The notes below the pieces were generated by a model that saw only the letters and a list, made by a program, of their open reading frames with translations, was not told the DNA's origin and did no database searches. This document shows, piece after piece, positions 8,550 through 16,899 of a stretch of DNA of 64,000 nucleotides. Numbering within the stretch: position 1 is the first letter of the stretch; each line of letters starts with the position of its first letter. Origin of the DNA: Opitutia bacterium (GTDB taxonomy: Bacteria; Verrucomicrobiota; Verrucomicrobiia; Opitutales; Opitutaceae). Both the position numbers and the translations under genes were made by a program. The stretch spans positions 62,001-126,000 of the forward strand of contig CANJIU010000012.1 of NCBI GenBank assembly GCA_947474365.1, in the 5' to 3' direction.

Positions 8550-10055
8550 ATGAACGCCCCCGCCCTCCGCTTCGATCGGGTCTCGATGGAGTTCCCGGGC
8601 GTGAAGGCGCTGCAGGAGGTGTCGTTCGCCGTCCGCGCCGGCTCGATCCACGCGCTCATGGGGGAAAACGGCGCGGGGAAGTCGACCCTGCTGAAAATTC
8701 TCAGCGGCGCGTATCGCCCGACCACGGGCACCATTGCAATCGACGGGGAAACGCACGCCTTTCGCTCCACCGGCGATGCGCTCAACGCCGGAGTAGCAGT
8801 CATCTACCAGGAACTGCACCTCGTGCCCGAGATGACGGTGGCCGAAAATCTTTTCCTCGGCCATCTCCCGCAGCGCCTCGGCTGGGTCAACCGCCGCGAA
8901 TTGGCCCGCGCCGCCCGCCGGCAGCTCGAGTTGATCGGCGAAACCATCGACCCCGACACGAAGGTGGGCCGCCTTCCGCTGGCCCAGCGACAGATGGTCG
9001 AGATTGCCAAGGCACTCACGCGGGGCGCCCGAATCATCGCATTCGACGAGCCGACCAGCAGCCTGTCCGATCGCGAAGTGCGGAGGTTGTTCGCGATTAT
9101 CCGGGACCTCCGCGCGCGGGGCTGCGCGATCCTCTACGTTTCGCACCGGATGGAAGAGATTTTCGAACTGTGCGACGAAATCACGATTCTGCGCGACGGG
9201 CTGCATGTCGCGACCTCGGAGTTAAAGACGCTCACCCGCGATCAGGTGGTTCGCCAAATGGTCGGACGTGATCTTGCCACCGTCTACCACTACACCCCGC
9301 ACCCAGCGGGCGGACCGGGCCTCTCGGTCAAAGGACTGTTCGGACCCGGTCTGACGGAGCCGTGCACGTTTGCTGCCCGGGCCGGGGAGATCTTCGGGTT
9401 CTTCGGCCTCGTCGGGGCGGGACGCAGCGAATTGCTGCGACTGATTTTCGGCGCGGAGCAAAAGACCGCCGGCTCCGTCACCATCTGCGACGACGTTATT
9501 GCGGTCAGGTCGCCGCGAGATGCGATCGCCGCCGGGCTCGTCCTCTGCCCCGAGGATCGCAAGAAGGATGGCATTGTGCCGGTCCGCTCCGTGCTCGAGA
9601 ACATCAACCTCAGCGCCCGCCGGCGGAAGGCGCGCGGCGGAGTCGTGATCGATGAGACTTGGGAACAGTCCAACGCCCGGCAGCGCATCGAACAGCTGCG
9701 CGTCCGCACGCCATCGGCGCAGCAGCTCATCCGCAATCTCTCTGGCGGCAACCAACAGAAAGTCATTCTCGGCCGGTGGCTCTCCGAAACAGTTCGGGTG
9801 ATCCTCCTCGACGAACCGACCCGCGGCATCGACGTCGGCGCCAAGAGCGAGATCTACGCGATCATGCGGACGCTGGCACGGGACGGTGTCTGCGTGATCA
9901 TGGTGTCGAGCGAGCTGCCCGAGGTGCTGGGTGTCGCCGACCGGATCGCGGTGATGCGCGAAGGAAAGATCGCCGCCATCCTCGATCGGGCGGACGCCAC
10001 CGAGGAGGGACTGCTCCGATTGGCATTGCCGTTGGAAGCGGCGCGCGCGTCCTGA
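8550..10055 (+). CDS. araG: L-arabinose ABC transporter ATP-binding protein (two fused ABC domains)
   Basis: This is the cytoplasmic ATPase that powers the arabinose importer, 501 aa, matching the length of E. coli AraG. The first nucleotide-binding domain has Walker A GENGAGKST at about residues 38-46, a Q-loop in VIYQELHLVPEMTVAENLFLG, a degenerate signature (LPLAQRQMVEIAKAL) and Walker B ending in IIAFDEPTSSL. The second domain has FFGLVGAGRSEL in place of a full Walker A, a complete LSGGNQQK signature at about 390 and Walker B VILLDEPTRGIDVG. This asymmetry is normal for sugar-type CUT2 ATPases. It sits 60 bp after araF and 11 bp before araH. Confidence 0.93.
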   Translation: MNAPALRFDRVSMEFPGVKALQEVSFAVRAGSIHALMGENGAGKSTLLKILSGAYRPTTGTIAIDGETHAFRSTGDALNAGVAVIYQELHLVPEMTVAENLFLGHLPQRLGWVNRRELARAARRQLELIGETIDPDTKVGRLPLAQRQMVEIAKALTRGARIIAFDEPTSSLSDREVRRLFAIIRDLRARGCAILYVSHRMEEIFELCDEITILRDGLHVATSELKTLTRDQVVRQMVGRDLATVYHYTPHPAGGPGLSVKGLFGPGLTEPCTFAARAGEIFGFFGLVGAGRSELLRLIFGAEQKTAGSVTICDDVIAVRSPRDAIAAGLVLCPEDRKKDGIVPVRSVLENINLSARRRKARGGVVIDETWEQSNARQRIEQLRVRTPSAQQLIRNLSGGNQQKVILGRWLSETVRVILLDEPTRGIDVGAKSEIYAIMRTLARDGVCVIMVSSELPEVLGVADRIAVMREGKIAAILDRADATEEGLLRLALPLEAARAS

Positions 10056-10066
10056 TCCGCTTCGTC

Positions 10067-11035
10067 ATGGCAAACGATACCTCCGCCCCGCCTCGCAAAC
10101 CCATCGCGGACTTCCTCGACCGGGCCGGCATGCTCGTCGTTCTCGCGATTCTCTTCACGGGATGCTCGTTGTTCGTGGAGAACTTTTTTTCCCTGGCCAA
10201 CATGCGGGGGCTGGCGCTCTCGGTCTCGATGACCGGCATGGTGGCCTGCACGATGCTCTTCTGCCTCGCCGCCGGAGATTTCGATCTTTCGATCGGTTCA
10301 GTGGTCGCGTGCTCCGGCGTGATTGCGGCGGTCGTAATGAACAAGACCAACAGCATCACGCTCGGCGTGCTGAGCGCGCTGACCCTCGGCGCGACGGTCG
10401 GCCTGACCAACGGCTATATTGTGGCGAAACTCCGGATCAACGCCCTCATCACCACCCTGGCGACAATGCAAATCGTCCGGGGCTGCGCGCTCATCGCGTG
10501 TGGCGGAGTCGCCGTCGGAATCCAGCGCGAGGATTTTTTCGTACTGGGAAATTCCTCGGTCCTCGGGGTGCCCACGCCGGTCTGGATCACGGTCGCCTGC
10601 TTCACCGTGTTCGGGTTGGTGTTGAACCGCACCGTGTTTGGCCGCGACACTCTCGCGGTCGGTGGCAACGCCGAGGCGGCCCACCTCGCGGGCATTCCTG
10701 TCGTGCGCGTGAAAATCGCGATCTTTACGCTGCAGGGACTGATGGCGGCGTTTGCCGGCATCGTGCTCGCGTCCAAGTACACGAGCGGCCAGCCCAACGC
10801 CCTCACCGCGTTCGAGCTCGACGTGATTTCCGCGTGCGTGCTCGGCGGCGTATCCCTGACCGGCGGCGTCGGCAGCATGGCGTTCGTCATCGCCGGCGTG
10901 TTAATCATGGGCATCGTGCAGAACGCGATGAACCTGCTCAACGTGGACTCGTTCTATCAATACGTCGCGCGTGGGAGCATTTTGCTCGCGGCCGTCTTGT
11001 TCGACCGCTGGAAGCGGCGGAAACAATCGGCATGA
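10067..11035 (+). CDS. araH: L-arabinose ABC transporter permease
   Basis: This is the inner-membrane permease of the arabinose importer, 322 aa, close to the E. coli AraH length. It is hydrophobic throughout, with about eight to ten predicted membrane segments. It carries CUT2 permease blocks: GDFDLSIGSVVA at about 70, NGYIVAKLRINALITTLAT, the coupling-helix region GGNAEAAHLAGIPV at about 205, and GGVSLTGGVGS. The start at 10067 (MANDTSAPP...) is 11 bp after the araG stop. An in-frame upstream extension overlaps araG and is not membrane-like, so I rejected it. Its TGA shares bases with the ATG of the radical SAM gene (ATGA at 11032-11035), so the downstream locus may be translationally coupled to araH. 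Confidence 0.92.
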   Translation: MANDTSAPPRKPIADFLDRAGMLVVLAILFTGCSLFVENFFSLANMRGLALSVSMTGMVACTMLFCLAAGDFDLSIGSVVACSGVIAAVVMNKTNSITLGVLSALTLGATVGLTNGYIVAKLRINALITTLATMQIVRGCALIACGGVAVGIQREDFFVLGNSSVLGVPTPVWITVACFTVFGLVLNRTVFGRDTLAVGGNAEAAHLAGIPVVRVKIAIFTLQGLMAAFAGIVLASKYTSGQPNALTAFELDVISACVLGGVSLTGGVGSMAFVIAGVLIMGIVQNAMNLLNVDSFYQYVARGSILLAAVLFDRWKRRKQSA

Positions 11036-11916
11036 TTTTCGGAACGTCCGAGTCGCCTCCGATTTCCCGGCGCGCCAGGCGTGCACCCGGGCGCGCCGCG
11101 CTCGCCACCCGACGGGCGGATGCCGCTCGCGCTTCCCTCGCCTCCTGCCACCTCTGTGCCCACCACTGCGGCGTCAACCGACTCGACGGCCCCGCCGGCC
11201 AATGTCACGCCGGCGCCCGCGCCCGCGTGTTTTCCGCCCAGACCGAGGTCAGCGACGAACTCGCCATCGGGCCGACGTACGCCATCGCGCTCAGTGGATG
11301 CGATCTGCGCTGCGCGTTTTGCATCACCGGCCGGGAAAGTTGGAACGTCCGCGCGGGTGAGCCACTGGATATTCCCGCCCTCGCGGCCCGCGCCACCGCC
11401 GCACTCGCCGCCGGCGCCCGCACCGTGATGATTCTCGGTGGCGAACCCACGGTTTTCCTGCCCGATGCGCTGGAACTCGCCTCGCACTTGCCCGAATCCG
11501 CCACCTTGGTCTGGAAGACCAACGCGCACGCCTCAGCCGAGGCGCGGGCGTGGCTCGACGGCGTCTTCGATATCTGGGTCGCGGACTACAAATTCGGCTG
11601 CGATGCCTGCGCGACCCGGCTCGCAGACGTCTCCAATTACACCGCGATCGTCCGTGAAAACCTGCGCTGGGCTGCCCGCGACCACGATCTGATCGTCCGT
11701 CATCTCCTCATGCCAGGACACGTCGACTGTTGCTGGGCTCCTGTCGCCGCCTGGCTCGCCCACGAACTCCCGAGCGCGCGGGTCAGCCTGCGCGAGGGCT
11801 TTTGGCCCGCGTGGCAGGCCCGAAACCACGTGGAATTGGTCCGTTCGTGCAGCAGCGCCGAGATCGATCGCGGGCGGGAAATCGCGGCCGATCTTTCCCT
11901 GAATCTGCTCCCTTGA
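11032..11916 (+). CDS. Radical SAM protein, PflA-related (COG1313-like), with a second Cys cluster
   Basis: This is a 294-aa radical S-adenosylmethionine protein. The SAM-binding [4Fe-4S] motif CDLRCAFC gives Cys90, Cys94 and Cys97, followed by the GGEPT motif at about 135. Upstream is a second cysteine set, C39-x2-C-x3-C-x11-C58, with the spacing seen in the pyruvate formate-lyase-activase-related family. That arrangement may bind a second cluster. No pyruvate formate-lyase or other obvious glycyl-radical partner is visible in the window, so the target is unknown. The start overlaps the araH stop by 4 bases, and the stop (TGA 11914-11916) overlaps the TTG start of the next small ORF. By position it belongs to the Ycf46/DUF1257/DUF2997 run rather than to arabinose transport. 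Confidence 0.82.
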   Translation: MIFGTSESPPISRRARRAPGRAALATRRADAARASLASCHLCAHHCGVNRLDGPAGQCHAGARARVFSAQTEVSDELAIGPTYAIALSGCDLRCAFCITGRESWNVRAGEPLDIPALAARATAALAAGARTVMILGGEPTVFLPDALELASHLPESATLVWKTNAHASAEARAWLDGVFDIWVADYKFGCDACATRLADVSNYTAIVRENLRWAARDHDLIVRHLLMPGHVDCCWAPVAAWLAHELPSARVSLREGFWPAWQARNHVELVRSCSSAEIDRGREIAADLSLNLLP

Positions 11917-12173
11917 AACGAGCCAAAAACAATTACGCGGCTTCGCGCGACGACGGACAGGATTCCGGCGAGATCCTAATTTTGCCCGACGGCCGAATTC
12001 TTGCGCACAACATCACCCCCGCGCTGGCCCAGCTTCTGGCCGAACTCGATCCGGCCGACGAATCCATGCGCGCTCGTGCCGCATCGTCCGCGTCATCCGG
12101 GAAACCTGGCCCCGCCCCACGCTCGCCACCGGCACTTCCATCCCCTTCCACTTCTCCCCTCACCCACCCATGA
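11913..12173 (+). CDS. Small hypothetical protein, 86 aa, TTG start
   Basis: This short ORF fits exactly between two genes: its TTG start overlaps the radical SAM stop (TTGA), and its TGA overlaps the ATG of the AAA+ ATPase (ATGA at 12170-12173). Double overlap is the main evidence that it is translated. The first 50 residues contain a compact motif, EILILPDGRILAHNITP, followed by an LAQLLAELDP helix. The last 35 residues are Ser/Pro/Ala-rich and probably disordered. I do not recognise a family. Lying directly behind a radical SAM gene it could be a substrate peptide or an adaptor for the ATPase, but it has no cysteines and no obvious leader/core layout, so a RiPP precursor is only a weak possibility. 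Confidence 0.6.
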   Translation: MKRAKNNYAASRDDGQDSGEILILPDGRILAHNITPALAQLLAELDPADESMRARAASSASSGKPGPAPRSPPALPSPSTSPLTHP

Positions 12174-13726
12174 CGGCTCTCTTCCACGAAATCGAAACCC
12201 TCATCCGCGCGCGGTACCCGATCCTCTATGTCGTTTCCGGCGAAGAGACGCGCGTTCAAGCCACCATCGTCGAGATTGCCAGGTCGCGCCAAAAAAAGGC
12301 CTTCGAGTGGAGCTTCACCACCGGCCTCGTGCCGGCCGGTACGTCGATCCAATCCCAGAAAAACCGCAACGCGGCCACCCGCGATCCCCTCGTCGCGCTC
12401 GATCAGGTCATCGACCAGGTCGAGCCCGCGATTTTCATCTTCAAGGATTTTCATCCGTTCCTCACGAAAAACAACTTCGCGGTCATCCGGAAGCTCAAGG
12501 AAATCGCGCTGCACCTGAAGAACAGCTTCAAGACAATCGTCCTGATCGCTCCCTTGATGGAGATCCCGCCGGAACTGGACAAGGAGATCAGCGTGCTCAC
12601 GTATCCGCTGCCGACACGGGAGGAACTGGGCTCGTTGCTCGACCGGATCGTCGACGATGTGAAGCAGTTTCACCAGGTCACGATCGATCTCGACGCGGAT
12701 GGACGCGACCGGCTGCTCAGCGCCGCGCTCGGCCTCACCTTAAACGAGGCGGAGAACGTCTTTGCCAAGATCATCGTGAAGGACGAGCGCCTGAGCGGCG
12801 CGGATGTGAACGACGTCTTCGCCGAGAAGCAGCAGATCATCCGCAAGAGCGGACTGCTGGAGTACTACGCGACCAACGAGAGTTTCTCCAGTGTCGGCGG
12901 AATGAGCATCCTCAAGGACTGGCTGACCAAGCGCTCGATCGCGTTTGGGGAGGAGGCGCGGCAATTCGGCCTGCCGCCGCCCAAGGGCATCCTGATGCTT
13001 GGCGTCCAGGGTTGCGGAAAAAGTCTCTGCGCCAAGGCCGTTTCCAGTCTGTGGCAGCTTCCCCTGCTGCGCTTCGACATGGGCCGCATGTTCGGCAGTC
13101 TGGTCGGTTCATCCGAGGAGAACGTCCGCAAGGCCATCGCCGTGGCCGAGTCGGTTGCGCCCGCGATCCTTTGGGTCGACGAAATCGACAAGGCATTCGC
13201 CGGTTCGCAGGGCTCGGGTTCGAGCGACGGCGGCACCACCGCCCGTGTCTTCGGCACGTTTCTCACCTGGCTCTCCGAAAAAACCGCCCCGGTCTTCGTC
13301 GTCGCCACGGCCAACGACATCTCGCAACTCCCGCCCGAATTGCTCCGCAAGGGGCGGCTGGACGAAATTTTCTTTGTCGATCTTCCGATCGAGGAGGAGC
13401 GCGAGCAGATCTTCCAAATCCACCTCGCCAAACGCAGCCGCTCGCCGGAATCGTTCCGCCTCGCGGAACTGGTCGCCGCCAGCAAGGAATTCAGCGGCGC
13501 CGAAATCGAGCAGGCGATCATCAGTTCCCTCTACGACGCGTTCTACACCCGTCAGGAACTGTCGACCGAGCACATCCTGGAGGCGCTGCGGCAGACCGTG
13601 CCGCTGTCGCGCACCATGGACGAGCAACTGAGCCGTCTGCGCACCTGGGCCGATGGCCGCGCCCGGCACGCCAGCGTTCCCCGGCCGGTCATCCAGGACC
13701 CCGAACATCGCCGGATGGAGTTCTAA
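12170..13726 (+). CDS. AAA+ ATPase, Ycf46-like
   Basis: This is a 518-aa AAA+ ATPase resembling the Ycf46 family of cyanobacteria and plastids. The N-terminal half (about 1-230) is the family-specific region ([44 protein letters not shown]). The C-terminal half is the classical ATPase: Walker A GVQGCGKS at 278-285, Walker B ILWVDEID at 333-340, sensor-1 ATAND at 379-383, arginine-finger segment RKGRLDE at about 393, and a C-terminal lid. It probably remodels a protein partner using ATP; the Ycf46 family itself lacks a settled biochemical role. The neighbours DUF1257 and DUF2997 are the same families that accompany ycf46 in cyanobacteria, which supports the assignment. It overlaps the preceding small ORF by 4 bases. 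Confidence 0.87.
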   Translation: MTALFHEIETLIRARYPILYVVSGEETRVQATIVEIARSRQKKAFEWSFTTGLVPAGTSIQSQKNRNAATRDPLVALDQVIDQVEPAIFIFKDFHPFLTKNNFAVIRKLKEIALHLKNSFKTIVLIAPLMEIPPELDKEISVLTYPLPTREELGSLLDRIVDDVKQFHQVTIDLDADGRDRLLSAALGLTLNEAENVFAKIIVKDERLSGADVNDVFAEKQQIIRKSGLLEYYATNESFSSVGGMSILKDWLTKRSIAFGEEARQFGLPPPKGILMLGVQGCGKSLCAKAVSSLWQLPLLRFDMGRMFGSLVGSSEENVRKAIAVAESVAPAILWVDEIDKAFAGSQGSGSSDGGTTARVFGTFLTWLSEKTAPVFVVATANDISQLPPELLRKGRLDEIFFVDLPIEEEREQIFQIHLAKRSRSPESFRLAELVAASKEFSGAEIEQAIISSLYDAFYTRQELSTEHILEALRQTVPLSRTMDEQLSRLRTWADGRARHASVPRPVIQDPEHRRMEF

Positions 13727-13805
13727 AACCCGGTCGCCCTCGACGCAACGCGTGGTTGCCACAAGCCGCGTTGCCTGTTTTCTGACTTTCGTCCCCGCCA
13801 AACTC

Positions 13806-14270
13806 ATGAGCGTTGTCTGCATTCTTACCCCTGTTGTCATCGCCGGCTGGCCCGCATTCAGCGCGGCTGTCGCAGCCGCGGCGACGTCACTCGGATACGC
13901 CGTGGTCGAAGCCGCGGGGAGCGATCGTCGCACCAAAGCGGATCAACCCACCGTCCAACTTGAAATCGCCAACAGCGAGGTCGTGACCGGCACCCTCGGT
14001 CGCGAGCAGCAAATCTCCGTCCGTCGCGACGGCGTCACCGTCACCTTTTCCCGCGACGCCCGCGGCCGCGCGGCGCTCTGTGTCACCGGCGCCGGACGCT
14101 CCGACCCGCAGCTGCGCGCCCTCGGCGAGGAGCTTTCCCGCGCCGTCGTCCAAAACTACGTTTACCAACGAATCAAAGACGAGATGAAGCGGCGGGAATT
14201 TGTCGTGGTCGAGGAGGAGACCAACGACGATCGTTCCATCCGCCTCAAGGTCCGCCACTGGGAGAACTGA
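13806..14270 (+). CDS. DUF1257 (Ycf35-like) protein
   Basis: This is a 154-aa protein with a DUF1257/Ycf35-like layout. The N-terminal segment FSAAVAAAATSLGY is followed by a beta-rich middle (QISVRRDGVTVTFSRDARG) and a C-terminal ELSRAVVQNYVYQRIKDEMKRREFVV block, which is the most diagnostic part. No enzymatic motif is visible and the function of the family is unknown to me. The start ATG at 13806 was chosen because sequence upstream of it, although open in frame to 13653, overlaps the ATPase gene and is not conserved-looking. It lies 79 bp after the ATPase and 2 bp before the DUF2997 gene, so it is almost certainly co-transcribed with both. Confidence 0.78.
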   Translation: MSVVCILTPVVIAGWPAFSAAVAAAATSLGYAVVEAAGSDRRTKADQPTVQLEIANSEVVTGTLGREQQISVRRDGVTVTFSRDARGRAALCVTGAGRSDPQLRALGEELSRAVVQNYVYQRIKDEMKRREFVVVEEETNDDRSIRLKVRHWEN

Positions 14271-14272
14271 TC

Positions 14273-14473
14273 ATGCCATCACGCGAATTCGAAATCATCA
14301 TCGCTCCCGACGGCAGCGTCGAGGTGCAGATTCAGGGCTTCAAAGGCAAACGCTGTCTCGAGGCGCTGAAGATTTTTCAGGAAGTGGTCGGCCAGGTGCA
14401 GTCGCAAACCCTGACCCACGAATACTACGAACCGGAAGAAGACGTGCGGATCAATATCGAGCGTAAACATTGA
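14273..14473 (+). CDS. DUF2997 small protein
   Basis: This 66-aa protein fits the DUF2997 family: a beta strand EFEIIIAPDGSVEVQIQGFKG, then a helix beginning at the conserved Cys (KRCLEALKIFQEVVG), and an acidic tail ending YYEPEEDVRIN. Members are small, often located beside ycf46 and ycf35 homologues, and have no established function. It begins 2 bp after the DUF1257 stop. The single Cys and the two-element fold suggest a small binding partner rather than an enzyme, which is inference. Confidence 0.8.
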   Translation: MPSREFEIIIAPDGSVEVQIQGFKGKRCLEALKIFQEVVGQVQSQTLTHEYYEPEEDVRINIERKH

Positions 14474-14480
14474 TTTCCGC

Positions 14481-15347
14481 ATGGCTCCGCGGTCGATGTT
14501 CGAGCCTCCCCGGGCCGGGGCGATGGGCCGCGTGTGGAACGTGTGGTATGCGTTTCTTCGCCGCACCCGACTGAGGATGCCCCGTCTGCCGGTTCGGATC
14601 CAGTCCCACGGCGTCACCCGTCAGGGACTGGCGGTCACTCTCATTCCAATCTACGGCTGGTTCCTGGTCCGCCAAAAACTGTGGGCGCTGGGCGCGACCT
14701 CCCTCTATGTCGCGGGATTGGTCACGGCAATTCTCTGCCTTGGTTGGTCGTCTGCCGGCTGGGCGGGCGGAGTCATGATCACGCTCCATGGCCTGGGCAC
14801 CGCGGACTATTTTTACTCGGGCAAACTCCGGCCGCCGCCCGACCACCAACGTGCCCGGTACGCAATCGTCATCGTGCTGGTGGGGCTGGTCTACTCATTC
14901 GCCGGCCGCACGGCACTCGGTTCCTTCGTCATCCCGCTCCAGACGGAAAACGATGTCGTGCTCGTCGACACCAGGTCGCGCCCGGTTCATCCATCGCGTG
15001 GTGAGGTCGTGGCTTATCGAATGGCGGAGTGGCGTTCCGGTCACTTCATGCTGCGCAACGGGTTGTATCTCGGCCGGGTGGTCGCGCTACCTGGCGAAAC
15101 GATTGCGTTCGGACCGGCCACCTTTTCCGTGAACGGCATTCCCCAGCCACGCCGCCAAGGGATGCCCAAACAGGGCAAGCTCACCGTGCCTCGGAACCAG
15201 ACGATGGTCTGGCCAATCGGCCTGAACCGGGAATTTGATTACGAAAAAGAGTCGGCGGATTTTGCGCAAAGGGCCACCCTTCTCCCCGACAGCGCGTTCG
15301 TCGGCCGACCGTACAAACGCTGGTTTCTCCGCAAACAATCACCATGA
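14481..15347 (+). CDS. Membrane protein with degenerate S26 (signal peptidase I-like) domain
   Basis: This is a 288-aa protein with about four membrane segments (around 50-65, 68-90, 95-115 and 125-145) followed by a C-terminal domain that resembles signal peptidase I: NDVVLVDTRSRPVHPSRGEVVAYRM, then LGRVVALPGETIAF and a VNG turn. The two catalytic elements of S26 peptidases are not seen. Where active enzymes read F-x-I-P-S-G-S-M-x-P-T, this protein goes from FVIP directly to LQTENDVVLV. The general-base Lys of the KR(A/V)(V/I)xLPG block is Gly (LGRVVALPG). It is therefore probably not an active peptidase and may instead bind or position a substrate. It starts 7 bp after DUF2997. Alternative ATGs at 14496 and 14523 cannot be excluded. 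Confidence 0.65.
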   Translation: MAPRSMFEPPRAGAMGRVWNVWYAFLRRTRLRMPRLPVRIQSHGVTRQGLAVTLIPIYGWFLVRQKLWALGATSLYVAGLVTAILCLGWSSAGWAGGVMITLHGLGTADYFYSGKLRPPPDHQRARYAIVIVLVGLVYSFAGRTALGSFVIPLQTENDVVLVDTRSRPVHPSRGEVVAYRMAEWRSGHFMLRNGLYLGRVVALPGETIAFGPATFSVNGIPQPRRQGMPKQGKLTVPRNQTMVWPIGLNREFDYEKESADFAQRATLLPDSAFVGRPYKRWFLRKQSP

Positions 15348-15487
15348 ACCACCGCGTTTCCCCTCCCCCCCGCGGCCGCGCCGGCACAGGAACGCCCCTG
15401 CCCGCCCAACTTGCCGTCAGGCGGAAAAGCGGGGAATTGTGCTCGTCAGAGACCTGCCCGCCCCGATTTGCTGAAGACCCACGCTGA
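15344..15487 (+). CDS. Possible 47-aa protein between the S26-like and TIR genes
   Basis: A short ORF starts at an ATG that overlaps the S26-like gene's stop (ATGA at 15344-15347) and ends with TGA three bases before the ATG of the TIR gene. That exact fit accounts for nearly all of the 143-bp gap and is the reason for listing it. The product would be basic and Pro/Arg-rich with a CSSETC motif near the C terminus. Third-position base use is not strongly coding-like and I recognise no family, so it could equally be a chance ORF. Confidence 0.3.
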   Translation: MNHRVSPPPRGRAGTGTPLPAQLAVRRKSGELCSSETCPPRFAEDPR

Positions 15488-15490
15488 TCC

Positions 15491-16899
15491 ATGCCGGAGA
15501 TCCCCACATCCCCCGTTAATCGCGCGGTCTTTCTGAGTTACGCCTCGCAAGACCGTGACGCCGCGCGCCGCCTGTGCGACGCCCTGCGTTCCGGGGGGTC
15601 GAGGTGTGGTTTGACCAAGAGGGCGGGCTTGAACACGGCGATGAATGGGACGCGAAGATCCGCCGGCAGATCCGGGAATGCATCTTCTTCATCCCGTTGA
15701 TTTCCGCCACCACGCAGGCGCGGATTGAAGGGTACTTTCGCATCGAGTGGGATCTGGCTGCCGAACGCGCGCAGGGGATCGCGCACGGGGTGCCGTTTAT
15801 CCTGCCGATCACCATCGACGGCACTCACGAGGCCGACGCCCTCGTGCCGGATCGCTTTCGCAAGGTACAGTGGACCCACCTGCCGGACGGCGTCGTGACG
15901 CCCGACGTGCGAATGCGACTGCTGAAGCTGTGGTCGCAGCGCACCGGAACCGTGTTGCCGGATGCGGTTCGCCCCGCGTCCGCCGGCGGCCCTGCTCACA
16001 GGCCCCAACCGACTATTCCAAACCGGCCGCGTGAGCCGGTCGTTGCACCCACGACACTCCCGCCGCGGCCTGGATTTCGCCCTCCCGCGTCCACGCTCCC
16101 CGAACGGAACGAATTGGGAGCGCCCAAACCGACGAGCCGATTCGGCAGCCTCGAACTGGGTGGCGCCCGGGCGGAGCCCATCAAGCGGGAGATCGTGAAG
16201 GACGAGGCCTACTACGTCAACGAGGCCAACGAACTGTACTTCCGCGGGCGATACGACCTCGCCCTCCGCTCCTATTCGAAGATTCTTGAGTACAACGCCG
16301 CCAACGTGGACGCCTGGACCGCCCAGGTTCGCATGCTGGTCGAACTGGAGGAACTGAGGGAGGGGCGGCTGTGGGCGGAAAAAGCCCTGGAGCGGTTTCC
16401 CAACCACCCCGAACTGCTCGCCGCCAAGGCCGTAGTCTATTCCCGCACGGCCGACCTCGACTCGGCGCTCGCATTTTCCGACGCCGCCATCGAGGAGCGC
16501 GGCAACACCCCCTACGTGTGGCTCGCCCGCGGCGACGTCTTGCTCGCCCGCGGCGAAGACCGGGCCTCCTATTGCTTCGATCAAGCGCTGACGCTGGCAC
16601 GAAGCGACTGGGTGCATTGCTGGCAGGCTTCGCGCATTCACAGCTTTCACCGGAATTTTGCCGTTGCCGTGCGCCACGGCCAGACGGCGACGGAACTCGC
16701 CCCCGACCGGGCCGTCACCTGGCTGCAAGTTGGCCAGTGCCAGATCGCACTCGGTCTCGCTGCCCGCGCGTCGGCGTCGCTGGCCCAAGCCCGGCAATTG
16801 GATCCCGAGTGTCCCGGTCTCGCCACTGCATTGACGGAGGCCAACCGTATTTCCGCGGGCGGTTCACTGTTGCGCCGGATCAAGGGAATTTTTTCATGA
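15491..16899 (+). CDS. TIR domain-TPR protein with an apparent one-base frameshift
   Basis: Two frames together encode one recognisable protein of about 469 aa. The first (from ATG 15491) gives the TIR start NRAVFLSYASQDRDAARRLCDALRSGG. The second picks up at VEVWFDQ and runs GDEWDAKIRRQIREC, FIPLISATTQAR and YFRIEWDLA. The joint is the G6 run at 15593-15598; one extra G restores a single frame. Glu86 of the joined protein, in RIEW, sits where NAD-cleaving TIR domains keep their catalytic glutamate. A Pro-rich linker (about 160-215) precedes TPR-like repeats from about 235 to 450. The TGA overlaps the pilT ATG by 4 bases. The break may be a sequencing error, a real lesion, slippage or a programmed -1 shift; the sequence cannot decide. 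Whether it acts in immunity or as a scaffold is unknown. Confidence 0.75.
15593..15598 (+). other. G6 homopolymer at the TIR gene frameshift
   Basis: Six consecutive G bases mark the point where the TIR reading frame shifts. In frame the codons read TCC GGG GGG TCG; re-reading one G would give TCC GGG GGG GTC and continue into the downstream TIR frame. Confidence 0.6.

Noticed and set aside
7491..9206. 571-codon minus-strand frame opposite araF/araG
   Set aside because: The plus strand carries diagnostic AraF and AraG motifs; the minus product has none.
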